DNA of 64,000 nt from Sciurus carolinensis (lineage: Eukaryota > Chordata > Mammalia > Rodentia > Sciuridae), in assembly GCF_902686445.1 (NCBI RefSeq), contig NC_062222.1:134361035-134425034 (forward strand), in the 5' to 3' direction. The notes under the pieces were generated by a model. The model did no database searches, was not told where the DNA came from, and saw only the letters and a program-made list of their open reading frames with translations. Within the stretch, counting starts at the first letter, position 1. Each line of letters begins with the position of its first letter. The translations under genes and the position numbers were made by a program. Shown piece by piece: positions 47,801 through 59,800 of this stretch.

Positions 47801-49300
47801 TTCAGCATACAATGGCCTCAGTAGAAAGCCACCTCCCCTAGGTCAGGACTTTCCAGGAGTAGCCACACCCAGTGATTGAGGTAAAGCATCAAAGCTTGGC
47901 TTGAGTCCATCCCAACTCAGCTGATGGTGACATCCCAGGCTGTCCAAATCACACTGCAGGTTAAGTTCTTCCTCTATCCACTCCAGCTCCTGCCCCATCC
48001 CTTATACAAATGTGGATCCTAAGGTCAACCCTGAATGAGCACACTGCATGCTGTACTTTGTCAGACTGCTTCATTGATAATGCCAGCAATGGCAAGGACT
48101 GAGAAGCCTACAGCATCCTTTGAAGAGCTGATGAACAAAGGATTCCAGACACAATAGGTCCTCCTCAGGGAATGGAGCATATGGAGAACATTACCCTTGA
48201 CACATTGTTGAATCTCTCCCCACTTCTCTCCTAGGAAGTAACGTAATCTGTAAGGGTTCATTGATATAACTAGAACCATTACAATACTTGGAAAATATCA
48301 ACTATCCCAGAAAAACTGTTTACCTCACTTTACATCTACTTCATGTGCTGTCATTGTGCTTTGCAGTCACTGTAGTGGACTGTCTTGATAATGCATCTAG
48401 AGTACTATGCAAAGGAAACTACAGTGCCGCCCCCATAGTTCTGGGCAAGCATTCCACGTTTACCTTACTTCCTATGGTCAAACACTAGAAGTAACACTGA
48501 GGCCAAAAAAATGGAATGACCGAGACTTAAGCCATGAAGCATGCCATGAAAGGTCACATCTCACAGGTCCTTCCCAACATGGATACTGAGCTTGGCATCT
48601 ACCATCTCCTTTACATTCCCTGGTCACACATCCAGGTTTATAAGGCAAATGGTAGGGCTTCACTTATAAATGGAGAGCTTATTTCAGAGTGATAAGGGAT
48701 CTTTCACGTCTTCAGTTTTCCAAGAGACACTGTCATGTATTTCTGCCTTTAAGAGTGAACAGACATTGATGTCAACTTGGCTTTTGCCTACTCTCTTCCA
48801 GAGGTTTAGCGAATTTTAACGTGTTCATAAAGTTGTTCCAGGAAACCTGATCACTCTTTCCACTGGAAGCCAGACCTGGCAGTTAGGTAGACTCAGACTC
48901 CAAAATCCCAAGCTCTGTACCCAACTAGGTGCCCTTTCTGTGCTAAGCTCTGTTCACTCTGCATTCTTCAGTTACCAACAGGAAAATAAACATTCTGCCT
49001 GAAATGCGTAGGTAGGTATCACCTACCTCAGGAACAAACCTGATACATGCACAAGTTTGAGAGGGTCTTCTGAAAACACTTGGTCATAGACATTCAGATT
49101 TGAAAGGTGTTTGGAAAATGTAAGGCATTAACGTGGACAAATTGTGCTCACATTACATGGGGAACATATGAAGGCAGGTTGTCACATTAAAAGGCAAATC
49201 TGAATGGATTACGGAGTGCACCTTTGGGATCTTATAGCACACAAATATTCAAAATAGCACAAGCACATAGCCGAGCGAGTCATGTGGCAATACTCAAGTA

Positions 49301-49328
49301 TTCGTTCCCTTGAATGGAAGGGAACGAA
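49301..49328. repeat. Perfect short palindromic hairpin
   Basis: Left arm TTCGTTCCCTT (49,301-49,311) and right arm AAGGGAACGAA (49,318-49,328) are exact inverted complements around a 6-base loop. Each arm holds a CpG. No flanking extension pairs. It could be a structured element, a paired binding site or chance. Confidence 0.9.
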
Positions 49329-50666
49329 GGCAAGTCATGACACATTAAAAAGCTCTCACCCAGGCTGTTGTAGCAGTCACAGGGCACATAAAGGGTTAAC
49401 AAGGAAAAATATTCTGATCACACAGCCTGGACATCACACCCCTAGCTGACATCTACATGCAACCTGCTTGCCAGGTCAACCTCCATTAGCTGCAATGGCT
49501 AATTGGCCAGAGCACAGAGTTAACATATATAATCTGCAAGCTAGCTCAGGAAGGCCTAAGAATATTCTGGGACATAAGCACAGAAATCCCAGAACTTAAC
49601 AAGGAAATGAGCACAGGTTTTCATCCATCTCTTCACAGAAAAGGGTTCAATTAAAAATGGGCCTACATAATTCAATCTCATGTCCAAGTGAAGACCACTG
49701 AGCCTGTTGCATAATAATCCATGTCACTTGCTCAAAAGCAGGTAGCACATGCCTAGAAAGTGAGTATAACCTCAAGAAGATGGCTTTAGGGAGGAGGCTG
49801 TCTTGCTAATACACTTTCCCAACTTAAGATCACAGGGACAAATTCACAAGCAAGCAGCACTCCAGCCATGAAGACCCTCTGCGGGAACTGCACGACAGTC
49901 AGGTGTTCCTGGAGAATCACTAAGCTGGGTTCTCCAGCCCAGAGAGATGGCTCCAGTGAAGATGTCAGTAGCCAAGAAGTTTTTCTATTATCACATCCAA
50001 GGAGTGATATTAGCACCTAGGCAAGAGGATCGTCAAGGGATGCTGACAGACATCCGACAATGCACAGCATAACCCACAATGCAGATCTACCCAAAATGTC
50101 AGTACTAATAAAGTTGAGCCTGGCTAGCTGGTATTCTTGACAAAATTCAAATACTTTAAGGTATGAGAGGATGCATAGAAGCAGGGGTACTTTCAAGTTT
50201 TCTAAAATTCATGCTGAAGAATCACATGAAGGTAAATAACCCCCACCCTGGTTGAAGTTTGTTGCCCGGAGTAGCAAGCCACTTCCCATGTTTCCTCAAA
50301 GTTTTCCCATAGACCCTGCCCTCTGCCACCTTTGAGGGTGCTGCCATTGCAAAGTTCTGTGTCATCTCCTGAGTGCCTTGGACTATGGAAGCCCAGAGCC
50401 TGAGCTCAAGTCCTTAGAGCCTCTGTTCAAGCCGGTCTATGGAGGCAAAGGGTAATCTTTGCTCTGAAAGGCCACCTGTCAGAATCATGTGCCTCAGGAT
50501 CTTAAGGAATTTATAGAACTCTGCTTCAGTGATGACATTTGGCAAATGAGATTTTTACTCGATTGGATGGGAAAGATTCAACACACTGGGATCACATTTT
50601 TACAGTGCAACACCTCTGCAACCCACATCCCAGACAGCATCTAGAAATGCTGTGCCCTGTAGGTCA

Positions 50667-50948
50667 TGTCCCACAGGCACACTTGGCAGCAGTCACTGAG
50701 TCAATGGTGTGAGCAAAGGCCCACCACTCAGGCTGGATTGGAGCGCCATCCAGTGGCCTTGTGATGCTTGCCTGTAGCCTTGGGAACAGTCACAATTAGT
50801 GAAGTCAGTGACCTTTTCATTGATGCAGAAGGAGCCTCCCCTCATATAAGCAGCTGCGTGGTCTATGTAACCAAAAGTTTGGTGCACAATAAATGGATTT
50901 TGCTTCACCACCACCTCGAGCAAGTCCCCGGTGTCTGTGTAGGTGACA
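50667..50948 (+). mobile_element. Possible LTR-like promoter/polyA module
   Basis: A segment with LTR-style layout: a TG start (TGTCCCACAGG), a TATA-like CATATAAG at 50,843-50,850, AATAAA at 50,888-50,893 only 38 bp after it, then a pyrimidine-rich GTGTCTGTG U5-like tail ending GTGACA. The ends are near inverted complements (TGTC/GACA). There is no matching target duplication and no retroviral gene or PBS next to it, so the boundaries and identity are uncertain. Confidence 0.3.
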
Positions 50949-51989
50949 CCATCGCCCTCACCCTGTTCAATAGTACCCAAGCATCTTTCAATCCCTTGAG
51001 GGGCCCTAAATGGAACTTCACTGGCCAACATGTACAGCAGTCACCTGTGGTAAGATAAGTACCTATAATCAGGTAGAAATGTCTCCTCTGTGACAGGTTT
51101 CAGGATAGTTCCAATTATTCTGAAGTTTAAAGAATGGGATCTCATAACTGTCAACAGTCATGTCTGACCATGAACCAAGAAAGTACGTGAAGGAAATTCA
51201 TATAGGGATCAAGAGGCAGAAATTAAACCTCACTGGAAGGGCCTTTTCTCTAGTAGAACTAGTCCAGGATGAAGTGGGCCAAGGTTTCCCAATAGTGACT
51301 GGTTCCTTGTCTGCTTGTGACTTCACACTTAGGTTTAAAAAAATTGTCAATTACAAAAATCCGAGGGAAAGGGGCTGATAGAGGATACAGAATCACAGCA
51401 AATTGTAAGAAATGCCTTACATCCTTGGGAGCAGCAGCAAGTATAGACACATCTGTGAACTGCCCAGAGTCCACCTGCCAAAACACTGCCCTTGCCACTC
51501 AAACAGCTTTTTCTTGTTCTCAGGACACATGACACATTGTTCCTGTGATGGACACTGCTCTACACCACTCAATCCCTAGACTGGAAGTACAAAGGTGCAC
51601 ATTCCCCTCAAAATGGCAGGGAACTGCAACCAACAGCTATTCCCAACTGTGCAGAGTCTCAGCCAGATTTGAAGACAACCCAAGCTATAGTTAGGCCAAA
51701 GCTTCTATAAGCTAAATATAAGTTAACTGCTCCCTTGTCCCAAATTTACTTCCTTTCTAGTATTCTAGGGTACTCACCTGTAAGATTAATGCATGTAATT
51801 TTCCATGTGTTTCCAATTAACTAAAAATAGTACACGTAGCTCTCTTTATACTCATTTTAATCTCATTTTAGATAACAGACCATCAAAATTGATTCTCAAG
51901 TTACAGTAGTTTCTAACATCAGTCCCCTGAATTTACTATTGGATATTAATGTTTGCAACTGAAGACTATTTGGCTTGCATACAAAAAGT
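50949..51989. other. Unannotated non-coding stretch
   Basis: Several short frames overlap on both strands (51,160-51,535), none with a family motif. If 50,667-50,948 is an LTR this could be internal sequence, but I see no retroviral motif. Confidence 0.4.
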
Positions 51990-52210
51990 TCAGAAACTTC
52001 CAAGGACCAGCCTCAATCTTCCGTAAGAGATCAACTCCCTGCCCAAATTGAACTAAGAGGATGTCGAAAACCTGAACAGAACAAGCAATGAGATTGAAAC
52101 AAAGACAAAGAAAACCCTAGGACTAGATGAATTCTCAACCCAGTTCTACCAGAATTTTTAAGAACGCCAACCCTTTCCAAGTTATTCTATGAAATAGAAG
52201 TGGACTCATT
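51990..52210 (+). mobile_element. L1 ORF2 fragment
   Basis: A sense L1 piece of about 200 bp. Diagnostic parts are ACCTGAACAGAACAAGCAAT, AAACCCTAGGACTAGATGAA, TTCTCAACCCAGTTCTACCA and CCTTTCCAAGTTATTC followed by ATGAAATAGAAG, corresponding to the region before the RT palm. Both ends are truncated. Confidence 0.85.
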
Positions 52211-53095
52211 CATTGCATGTCTTTACTGAAGCACAAAGTTTCAGTTCTTTGATCTTCATCGTCCATTTAAATATACTTTTAAGAGCCGAGAAATTTTATA
52301 TTGATATCAGCACAAAGGATTAAATTCAAATGACAGCAAAGGCCCCATGAGCTAGGACTATTTCCTGAAGACATGCCTACACAAGAAAGCTGTGGAATTA
52401 ATCTTCAGCCACCAGCTTTTTCTATGTTCCAGGACACCTTGGTAAGCAGGCCAAAAAGTTCTAAGACATGACACTCTCTAACCCCAGCAGATAGAGAACA
52501 GGAGGAAAGAAATAGAGCCGCCCACAGATACTGGTGGCAGAACAATCCAGACGTTTTGGCCATTTCACTAAGGTAGCAAGTCAATTTGCATGTTTCAAAT
52601 GCCAATAAGGGACTGAGGTATCTGTCTCCTGTACTTTTAACAAGACCTCACCTCTTCCCAATGTACATTCAACCACCAATGTGGAATGGATATCAAGGTC
52701 AATCAGGCCATGTTTGTGGCATTCCTTCAGAATTGCTCCCGTTCAACTGAAAGAGGAGACAGTTGAAGTATCCCTGACCTAAACCCACAGGGAGAAGCCA
52801 ACATCCTGTAGTCCGAGACATAGTGCCTCCTTGCACCCACCCATAGCTCACCACAGCACGCATGCTCCACAGTCTATTGTCTGAGTGCAAACCCAGTTCC
52901 ACGTCCACAGGAATCAACTGGTGTTTTAGCCACTGACCTTAAATACGCCAGCATATGCTCAGTCTTTACAAAATACACCATAAAGTTTTCTTAGTGCAGC
53001 AACCCTAGTTCCTACAGATGATTACTCTGGATAAAAATCAAGTATTTATAGCTGCTGTCAAGCAATGGTATTTTTATTACCTGGGTGTTATGGTT
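52211..53095. other. Unannotated non-coding stretch
   Basis: No gene or element recognised between the L1 piece and the MaLR element. Confidence 0.5.
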
Positions 53096-55176
53096 TGTAT
53101 TTCTAGTGTGCCTTCAAAAGCTCATGTGTTCAGGAATGCAGGGACTTTCAGAGATGAAGTTAGATTATGAGCGATAACCTCTACACTGGATTAATCCATG
53201 TGATGGATTAATAATTTGTGAAGACTACTGGGTGGTACTGTAGATAATTGAGGCATGGCTGGGATAATAAGTCACTGGGGTAGGGGTGTCCTGGATTATC
53301 TTGTCCCCGATTCCTCTAACAGCTTTCTGGCTGCCACGAACTGAATACATTTCTTCTCCCAATCACATCCACTATGACATTCTGCCTTACTGCAGGGCCC
53401 AGACCAATAGAATTCAACCATGGATTGAACCTCCAAAAGCATGAGCCCAGATCAATTTTCCTCCTCTAAATTCTTATTTTAGTAGCAGCATGGAAACCTA
53501 ACAAGTTGATACTAAGTAGGGTCAGTACTCTGACAAGTTTTACCTCGAGATTCAGAAGCCTTTGGAACTGGTTTGAGGGAGAAGTTTGGAGATTAAGGAG
53601 TGAGAAGCCTTAAAGTGTAAGCAGAGCTTAATGGGCAATTCCGGAAATTCAGAACATCAAATGCCGACAGGAGCACAGTGCTCAGGTACACATGGGAACA
53701 AGGACTGTATTGAGAATTCTGCTAGAGACCACATGTGTTATATTCTGGGGGGAAAAAATACTCGTCTACATTTTGCTCATATTCTGAGGTTTTCTATGAG
53801 GCTGAATTTAAAAGTGATGGACCAATTAATCTGGTTTAGGAAATTTCATGGTAGCACAGCATTCAGGCAGAGTCATGGGTATTTCTGGAATATTTTAGCC
53901 AAGTTTACTGAGAATATGAAGTGTAAGATTTTTAGAACTTTGGCCAGAAAAGCACTTATAGAACTGGGGCCAAGGAAGATGCAGCTGCTGAAAGGTAATC
54001 ACTGAAGAGAAGCTAAGTACTTTGCAGAGACAATAGGAAAGATGCCTTAAGGGCATCTAGGAAAGCCATAGCAGGCTCAAGGGTATAAACAATTTGCTTG
54101 AAAAAGGTGCGATTAGGCAGCCCTGTTGCCATCTCAAAGGGCTGCCTAAACCTATTTCCCCAGAATCCCATTCTGTTCAGTCTCCCAGGCACTCTGAAGT
54201 TTTCCAGCAATGGTCCCCAGAGGGTTGGCTACTGCTCAGTCTGGTGGCAGATCTTGGCATCATCCACATGGTGCTGGTTCTGTAGGAATGCGGAATGCTG
54301 GAGTTATGCCATCTTGGTGGAAGCTACAGTAGAGACCCCTACAATTGAGAGGTCACAAACATGGACCATTTGCTGAGGAAAGCTATAAGGAAATCAGAGG
54401 CCATGGAGAAAGCCAGGAAGGCCACAGGGATAAGGCTATCCAAGCCCTTTGGGGGCCCATATCACCATGTCCCTCAGATGCCAGACTTAGAACTGTGGCA
54501 CCTAATAACCTCCTGACTGGATTTCATTGTTTTGGTTTCGTCCCTTCTTTCTCTACTATTACTCCCTCTTCGATTTGAAAATTTCATTGTGCCATTGTAT
54601 TTTGGATATATGGAACTTTTTATCTTTACAGGGGCTCAGCCAAGAGTGAGACTTGGGTCTTAGCAGCAACTTGGCCTCGACTTCTAGGCACAGCTGGAGA
54701 TGTTAACTGTGGGGATGCCGGAAGATGGACTCGTGTTTTGCATTTTGAGAGCAACATGAGCTCTGGAGGCCTAGAGGGGAATGTTAGGACTTGAATCTTA
54801 TGTCTCCACACCACACCTGCTTAGCCATGCGGGTATATTCAGTAATGCAACAGTTGTGAGCACTATGACCTCTGGAGTCATTCATTGATGGATTAATTTG
54901 AAATGACTACTGGGTGGTAACTAGGCAGGTGGGGCATGGCTGAAGGAAGGTCACTGGGGTGTGGCCTCAACTGTCACATTTCTGGCTCCTCTCAGCTTCC
55001 TGGTTGCCATGACCTGAGCAGCTTCTTCCACCTGTGTCTTTGTGCCGTTACGTTCTGCCTCATTTCTGGGTCAAAGCAATTAAGTTAGCTGAACCTCTGG
55101 AACCAGGAGTCCTAAATAAACTCTTCTTCCTCTATAATGTTCTTGTAAGGTATTTTGATCAATGACAAAGCTAACA
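53096..55176 (+). mobile_element. Nearly complete MaLR retrotransposon with two LTRs
   Basis: A 2,081-bp element: 5' LTR 53,096-53,504 (TGTTATGGTTTGTATTT start, CCTAACA end), internal part 53,505-54,781, 3' LTR 54,782-55,176 (TGTTAGGACTTGAATCTTATG start, GCTAACA end). The two LTRs are diverged copies: both carry GATTAAT, ACTGGGTGGTA, GGCATGGCTG, GTCACTGGGGT, TTCTGCCT and TTCCTCCTCTA-like blocks in order. The purine-rich GGCCTAGAGGGGAA before the 3' LTR is a plausible polypurine tract. The internal part carries family-like strings such as CCTGTTGCCATCTCAAAGG and encodes no proteins, as normal for this non-autonomous group. Flanking 5-mers CTGGG and CTGAC match at three positions. Confidence 0.8.
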
Positions 55177-57663
55177 CTGACTACCTACCAAAAAGGTATC
55201 TTAACCAGATTCCAGATTCTATCCCAGATTATTCAGTGAAAAAATATTCAAGTGCATCACGTCAGTATCAATGGTAAGTCCTGCAAGTTCATCTTCCCAG
55301 GAGTTTTGGACCTTGACAAAGTATGAGATGAGGAAACAACTTATTTAAGCCAATTGGTGACACCTACCATAACAATTTTTTCAGAATCTGCCACTGACCT
55401 AGACCTGATGCCTGAAAATGTAAATGCCTCAAAAAGGTCCCAACTTGTAGAAGCACCATCTCAGTGAGTGACTGACCTAGGCTGCACTGCTTTTTTCACC
55501 CTATTGCATGCAGACCTTGGGCAACACCACTAAGTCTGGTCTAGCTTGAAATTAGAAACTCCTGGTGGATCTTATTTGGGCAATATAAAGCTGATAAACT
55601 AAGACAAAGGAACAGAATTTCTATTTAGCAGATAGATAATGGACTGGACCGTATGAGGTCATGGAGGCCTAAGGAATTGAGCAAGACATTGACATGGAAT
55701 TAGGTCATCTAGAGACCTCAGATGCAGAGGAAATTATCAAGGGGAGCTCTGGCACTGAGGCCCTGGGAGCCCTAGTGCTTGCCTTGGCCAACACTGCAGC
55801 ACGGAGTCTCTGGTCTCACACATACCCACCATGAGGAAAAGCCGATGACTTGATACAGCTACCTGGTGAGGTGTCACCTGTAGTACACTGCTACCAAGCA
55901 ATTCACTCTAGGGTCACGATGTGGTGCCTCGACAGCTCAATGAGCAGAGCACAACTGGCCATCTAAGCCCTCTAAGTAGACTTCAAATTTGATGAGAGGT
56001 CATGGTACCAAGAGTCATTTGTACAATTCATAAAGAGGAAAGTCATGAAGAAATATTCAAAGTAACTGGAAGAATATTTCCTTGCAAGCATTATATAATT
56101 ATTCTCTGGGTCTAAATGACAAGTATCATATGTAGTAATAGTTATGCTTTTAAATCTCACTCATTGCCAAAATTCTTTAAGGAATAGAATGCCATGTATT
56201 TCCCAATCTATACTCCTTATCTAGATTTTCTTGGTGGCCAGTAGCTGCCTGGATACCAACAAATGAGACCTTCTCCCTGAGGAAATGTCACGTAAGTTGG
56301 ATTCTTTAAGGTTTAGATGGCCAAAGACAAATGAGTAGACGATTGAGAACCAAACAATGAACAGGAAGAACAAACCTTGTCATGACTGCATTTGCCAAGA
56401 GGTCACACTTGTTCGATAAGAAAAATGCCCCATGACTTGACTGCTCAGAAGCCAAGCTTTACCAGGATTTTACATGCAGTTGCTAACATCTACCTTTTAG
56501 TCATAGGACTTTTATCTGATTCACCTCTCCTCAGACAAGTTCATTACTTTAAAAAAAACAGTAACTCTCCTCTTGCTCTGCAATAAGCCAAGTCTCGATT
56601 GTGATTTGTCATCCCAGACTATACAAGACCAGGGTTAAACCCCCATGCAACTTCTACATGCCTTTCACTGGCACCTAAACTTCATTTAGGTCATCACAGG
56701 ACATTTGATTGCCTTGATATAGTATATCACCAGGAATCTCATGAAAAACTATCTTAAACTTTGAATAAATCCTTATCTCCCTTATTCTTTAAAGAAAAAA
56801 AAAAGTGTCTTTACTAGTTAGTACAGAGTCCTTCATTATCAGGCAATATGCAAGTTCAGATCAACTGAAGAGACATCCGGTAACCTTTGAAATTACCCCC
56901 AATGACACTATCTGTACTTCATTTCCACACTAGAGAAAATGTTGTGGAGTAAAGCTACACGAGACCTCTCCAGAGCTGTTAAGAGCATTCCAGGGCTGGA
57001 GTCATTTATACCATCTAGAGACCGAGTTCCCAGTACTTCAAGACAAATAGACAGTGCTCTTCAGGGGTCCTCATGTTGGTTCTCCCAACAGCAAGGGCCA
57101 TTTGTCCATTGAACACACTGCCTTCTAAACCTTCCAAGCACAACACAGCCTTCTCCAGGAGGATCTCTGGCCACTTGATGTGTTCCTTCTGCTGCAGACA
57201 GTCAGGGGGACGAGTGTGAACATAATTAGTCCAGGCCTCAGTGGCCACCTTTTCCGTGGACATTAAGGAACAAGTGGCAAAGAGCTGGAGTCTGGAGTCA
57301 AGCACAGGTTGTCATGGGAAGATTACATCCAAACAGCAGCTTTCCTGAAGATTCTGGGAGTAAAAATGGGCCCCAGAACCTATTTGCTAAGCAGCCCCAA
57401 CACACACATCCTGCCACTGGTTTGACATTTGCTACATCTCTAGTTACACAAACGTCCGAGTTGGCAGAAGGATCCCCTTTGGGGAAGAACATCCTCAGGA
57501 CATGAAGGTAGATGTGGCATCTTAAGCAGCAGACACCACAGGAATCCAGCAGCTACTGCAGACCTCCCAGAGGTTTCTGCTTTACATCCTCAGGCCTGGG
57601 GCATGGTGAAGACTAAGAATGCAGCCCTTGAAACCTGACCAGGCCCTAGAAAGGGACCAAGTT

Positions 57664-57665
<2 letters not shown>
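55177..57665. other. Gene-free stretch
   Basis: No gene or transposon recognised. Frames up to 96 codons (57,305 to 57,015, minus strand) lack motifs. Confidence 0.5.

Positions 57666-57708
<43 letters not shown>
57666..57708 (+). repeat. Poly(A) tract, 43 bp
   Basis: A pure run of 43 A, by far the longest homopolymer in the window. It could be the tail of a retroposed transcript on the plus strand, but the preceding 200 bp resemble no SINE, L1 or known mRNA and I see no flanking duplication. A length this pure suggests recent expansion or insertion. Confidence 0.95.
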
Positions 57709-57709
<1 letters not shown>

Positions 57710-58769
57710 AACTGACAAGTGTGTCTGCCAGTAAAATTACTTGCCCCGAAGTGTTGGAACCAGTATTCCAGAGGCTTAGGATTAAAGGAAAGTTAAAATC
57801 CTGGAATATTCAAAGCACAACTCTGTTCTCTTGAGGACATGGACCAGCAAGCTTCAGAGGTCAGAAAGCTTCATTTTGATAACGGTTCAAGTCAAGTGAC
57901 AAGGGCCATCTTTTGGGTACCTCTTCAGTTGGCCAGTATAGGAGGGATATTTATCTGCACTGACCCCAAGTCTAATTTCTTCAGTTCAGAGTTTGGAGTC
58001 TCACCCACTGCAGCACTACCACATGCTTCAGGTATCAGTGTCACCGAGGCATCTTTCAGAGTAAAACCAGAATTTAAGATGAAAGATTCTTTGCTTCAAC
58101 TTCTTCCTGTGGTTTTTGTCTCAAGTTAAATAAAATCCACAGGCAATAGAAAAGAATGGAGAAGAGAACTTCCACAATGCGGGAAGAAATCGGACACCAG
58201 GAAAACCCATTTGATTGGCTGGCCTAGAGGCTTACAGTTTTTGGGTGTGAGCATTAACCAAAATCTGTTAAATAGGCACCCAGAAAGTATCAAAGCCATT
58301 GGTCAAAATCTATGTTAAAGAGGCACTGAAAGATATCAATGCTGTTGACCATGTCCTTTAGCCTTTGAGTTTTAATCCTTCAATTCCCGTTCAGCTTTAC
58401 TTCCACCTTCCACTTGTAGCTGTGGGACATGGAGTCAGCTGTAATATCTTCACAGGTTAGTTTCAAGGAGTCATCTTTACATTTGAGAAGATTAGTCTCA
58501 TGGTGTGGTCTTTACATATGAAGACAACCTTAATTGGGGACCATAACCCTGATTGCTTGACCATTGACAATTCTTATTCCATAGAGACCCTCACCGCTGG
58601 TCTTCAGCACAGTGACACATCTGAAGGCATTCCTCAGATCCTCCCAAGATGAGTGTCAGTACACTATCATGGGAGGGCAGCAGTATGCCTTCAGTTTGGT
58701 CCTGAGGTTCCAAACCAATTCCTACAGTGTCATGGGTAGCAATTATTTCTATTATATTAGCATTCGACA
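57709..58769. other. Unannotated non-coding stretch
   Basis: A 96-codon frame (57,839-58,129) has no family signature. Nothing else recognised. Confidence 0.5.
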
Positions 58770-59800
58770 GAAAGCTTGCTTAATGGAGAAAAACTGAAAG
58801 CATTCCCTTTAAAAACTGGAGCAAGACAGGGATGCCCTCTTTTGCCACATCTATTCAACATTGTACTTGAAATACTAACCAGAGCAATTAGGCTAAAGAA
58901 ATTAAAGGCATATGAATAGGAAAAGAATTCAAGCTGTCACTATTTGCTGATGACATGATTCTCTGGAGGATCCAAAAAACTACTCCAGAAAACTTCTAGA
59001 CCTCCTAATTCAGCAAAATAGGATATAAAAAACATGCAAAAATCTAGAGCATTTTTATACATAAGTGATGAAAGGGAAAATGAGGAACCCAACTCTGTTC
59101 ACAATAGCCTCAAAAAATACTTGGGAATCAATCTAACCAAAGAGGTGAAAAATCTCTACAATGAAAACTACAGAGCACTAAAGAAATTGAAGACCACTTT
59201 AGAAGATGGAAAGATCTCCCATGTTCTTGGATAGGCCAAATTATCAAAATGGCTATACTTCCAAAGGCACTATACAGATTTAACACAATTCCAATTAGAA
59301 TATCTATGACATTTATCAAACAGAAAAAAGCAATCATGAAATTCATCTGAAAGAACAAAAGACCCAGAATAGCCAAAGCAATCCTGGGCAGGAAGAGTAA
59401 GGCAGGAGGTATCAATACCAGACCTTAAACTCTACTATAGAATAGTAACAGAAACGCCATGGTATTGGCACCGAAATAGACATAGACCAATGGTATAGGA
59501 TAGAAGACATGGATACATACCCACATAAGTACAGTTCTCTCATACTAGACAAAGGTGACAAACTTACATTGAAGAAAAAGAGCCTCTTCAACAAATGTTG
59601 CTGGGAAAACTGGAAATCAATATGCAGTAAAGTGAAATTAAACCCCTCTCACCTTGTACAAAACTCAAAATGGATCAGGGATCTAGAAATTAGACCTGAG
59701 ATCCTTCACCAAATAGAAAAAGTAGGCCCGAATCTCCACGTTGCTAGCTCATTTTATTATTGGGCTAAGTCAGATCTTACAATCAAGTAGCAAGTATTCT
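58770..59800 (+). mobile_element. L1 ORF2 fragment (reverse transcriptase region)
   Basis: About 1 kb of sense L1 ORF2. It opens with the AAACTGAAAGCATTCCCTTT part and the Gly-Cys-Pro RT block near 58,828, continues with the Phe-Ala-Asp-Asp-Met motif of the RT active site near 58,944 (TTTGCTGATGACATGATT), and then the CAATCTAACCAAAGAGGTGA and TACAATGAAAACTACAGAGC strings of the thumb. The later part (59,509-59,790) retains a 93-codon frame. Stops and a frameshift near 58,915 show it is dead. Neither 5'UTR nor 3' end is present. Confidence 0.9.

Larger units (their letters stand above)
38176..50666. other. Long gene-free, repeat-poor stretch
   Basis: About 12.5 kb in which I recognise no gene and no SINE, L1 or LTR. 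Open frames are at most 125 codons, mostly mutually overlapping. Listed separately: an A22 run at 44,841-44,862 and a perfect palindromic stem at 49,301-49,328. Old repeats too diverged to recognise by eye may be present. Confidence 0.45.

Noticed and set aside
59128..59594. Minus-strand frames over the L1 fragment
   Set aside because: They are antisense shadows of the sense L1 ORF2 sequence.
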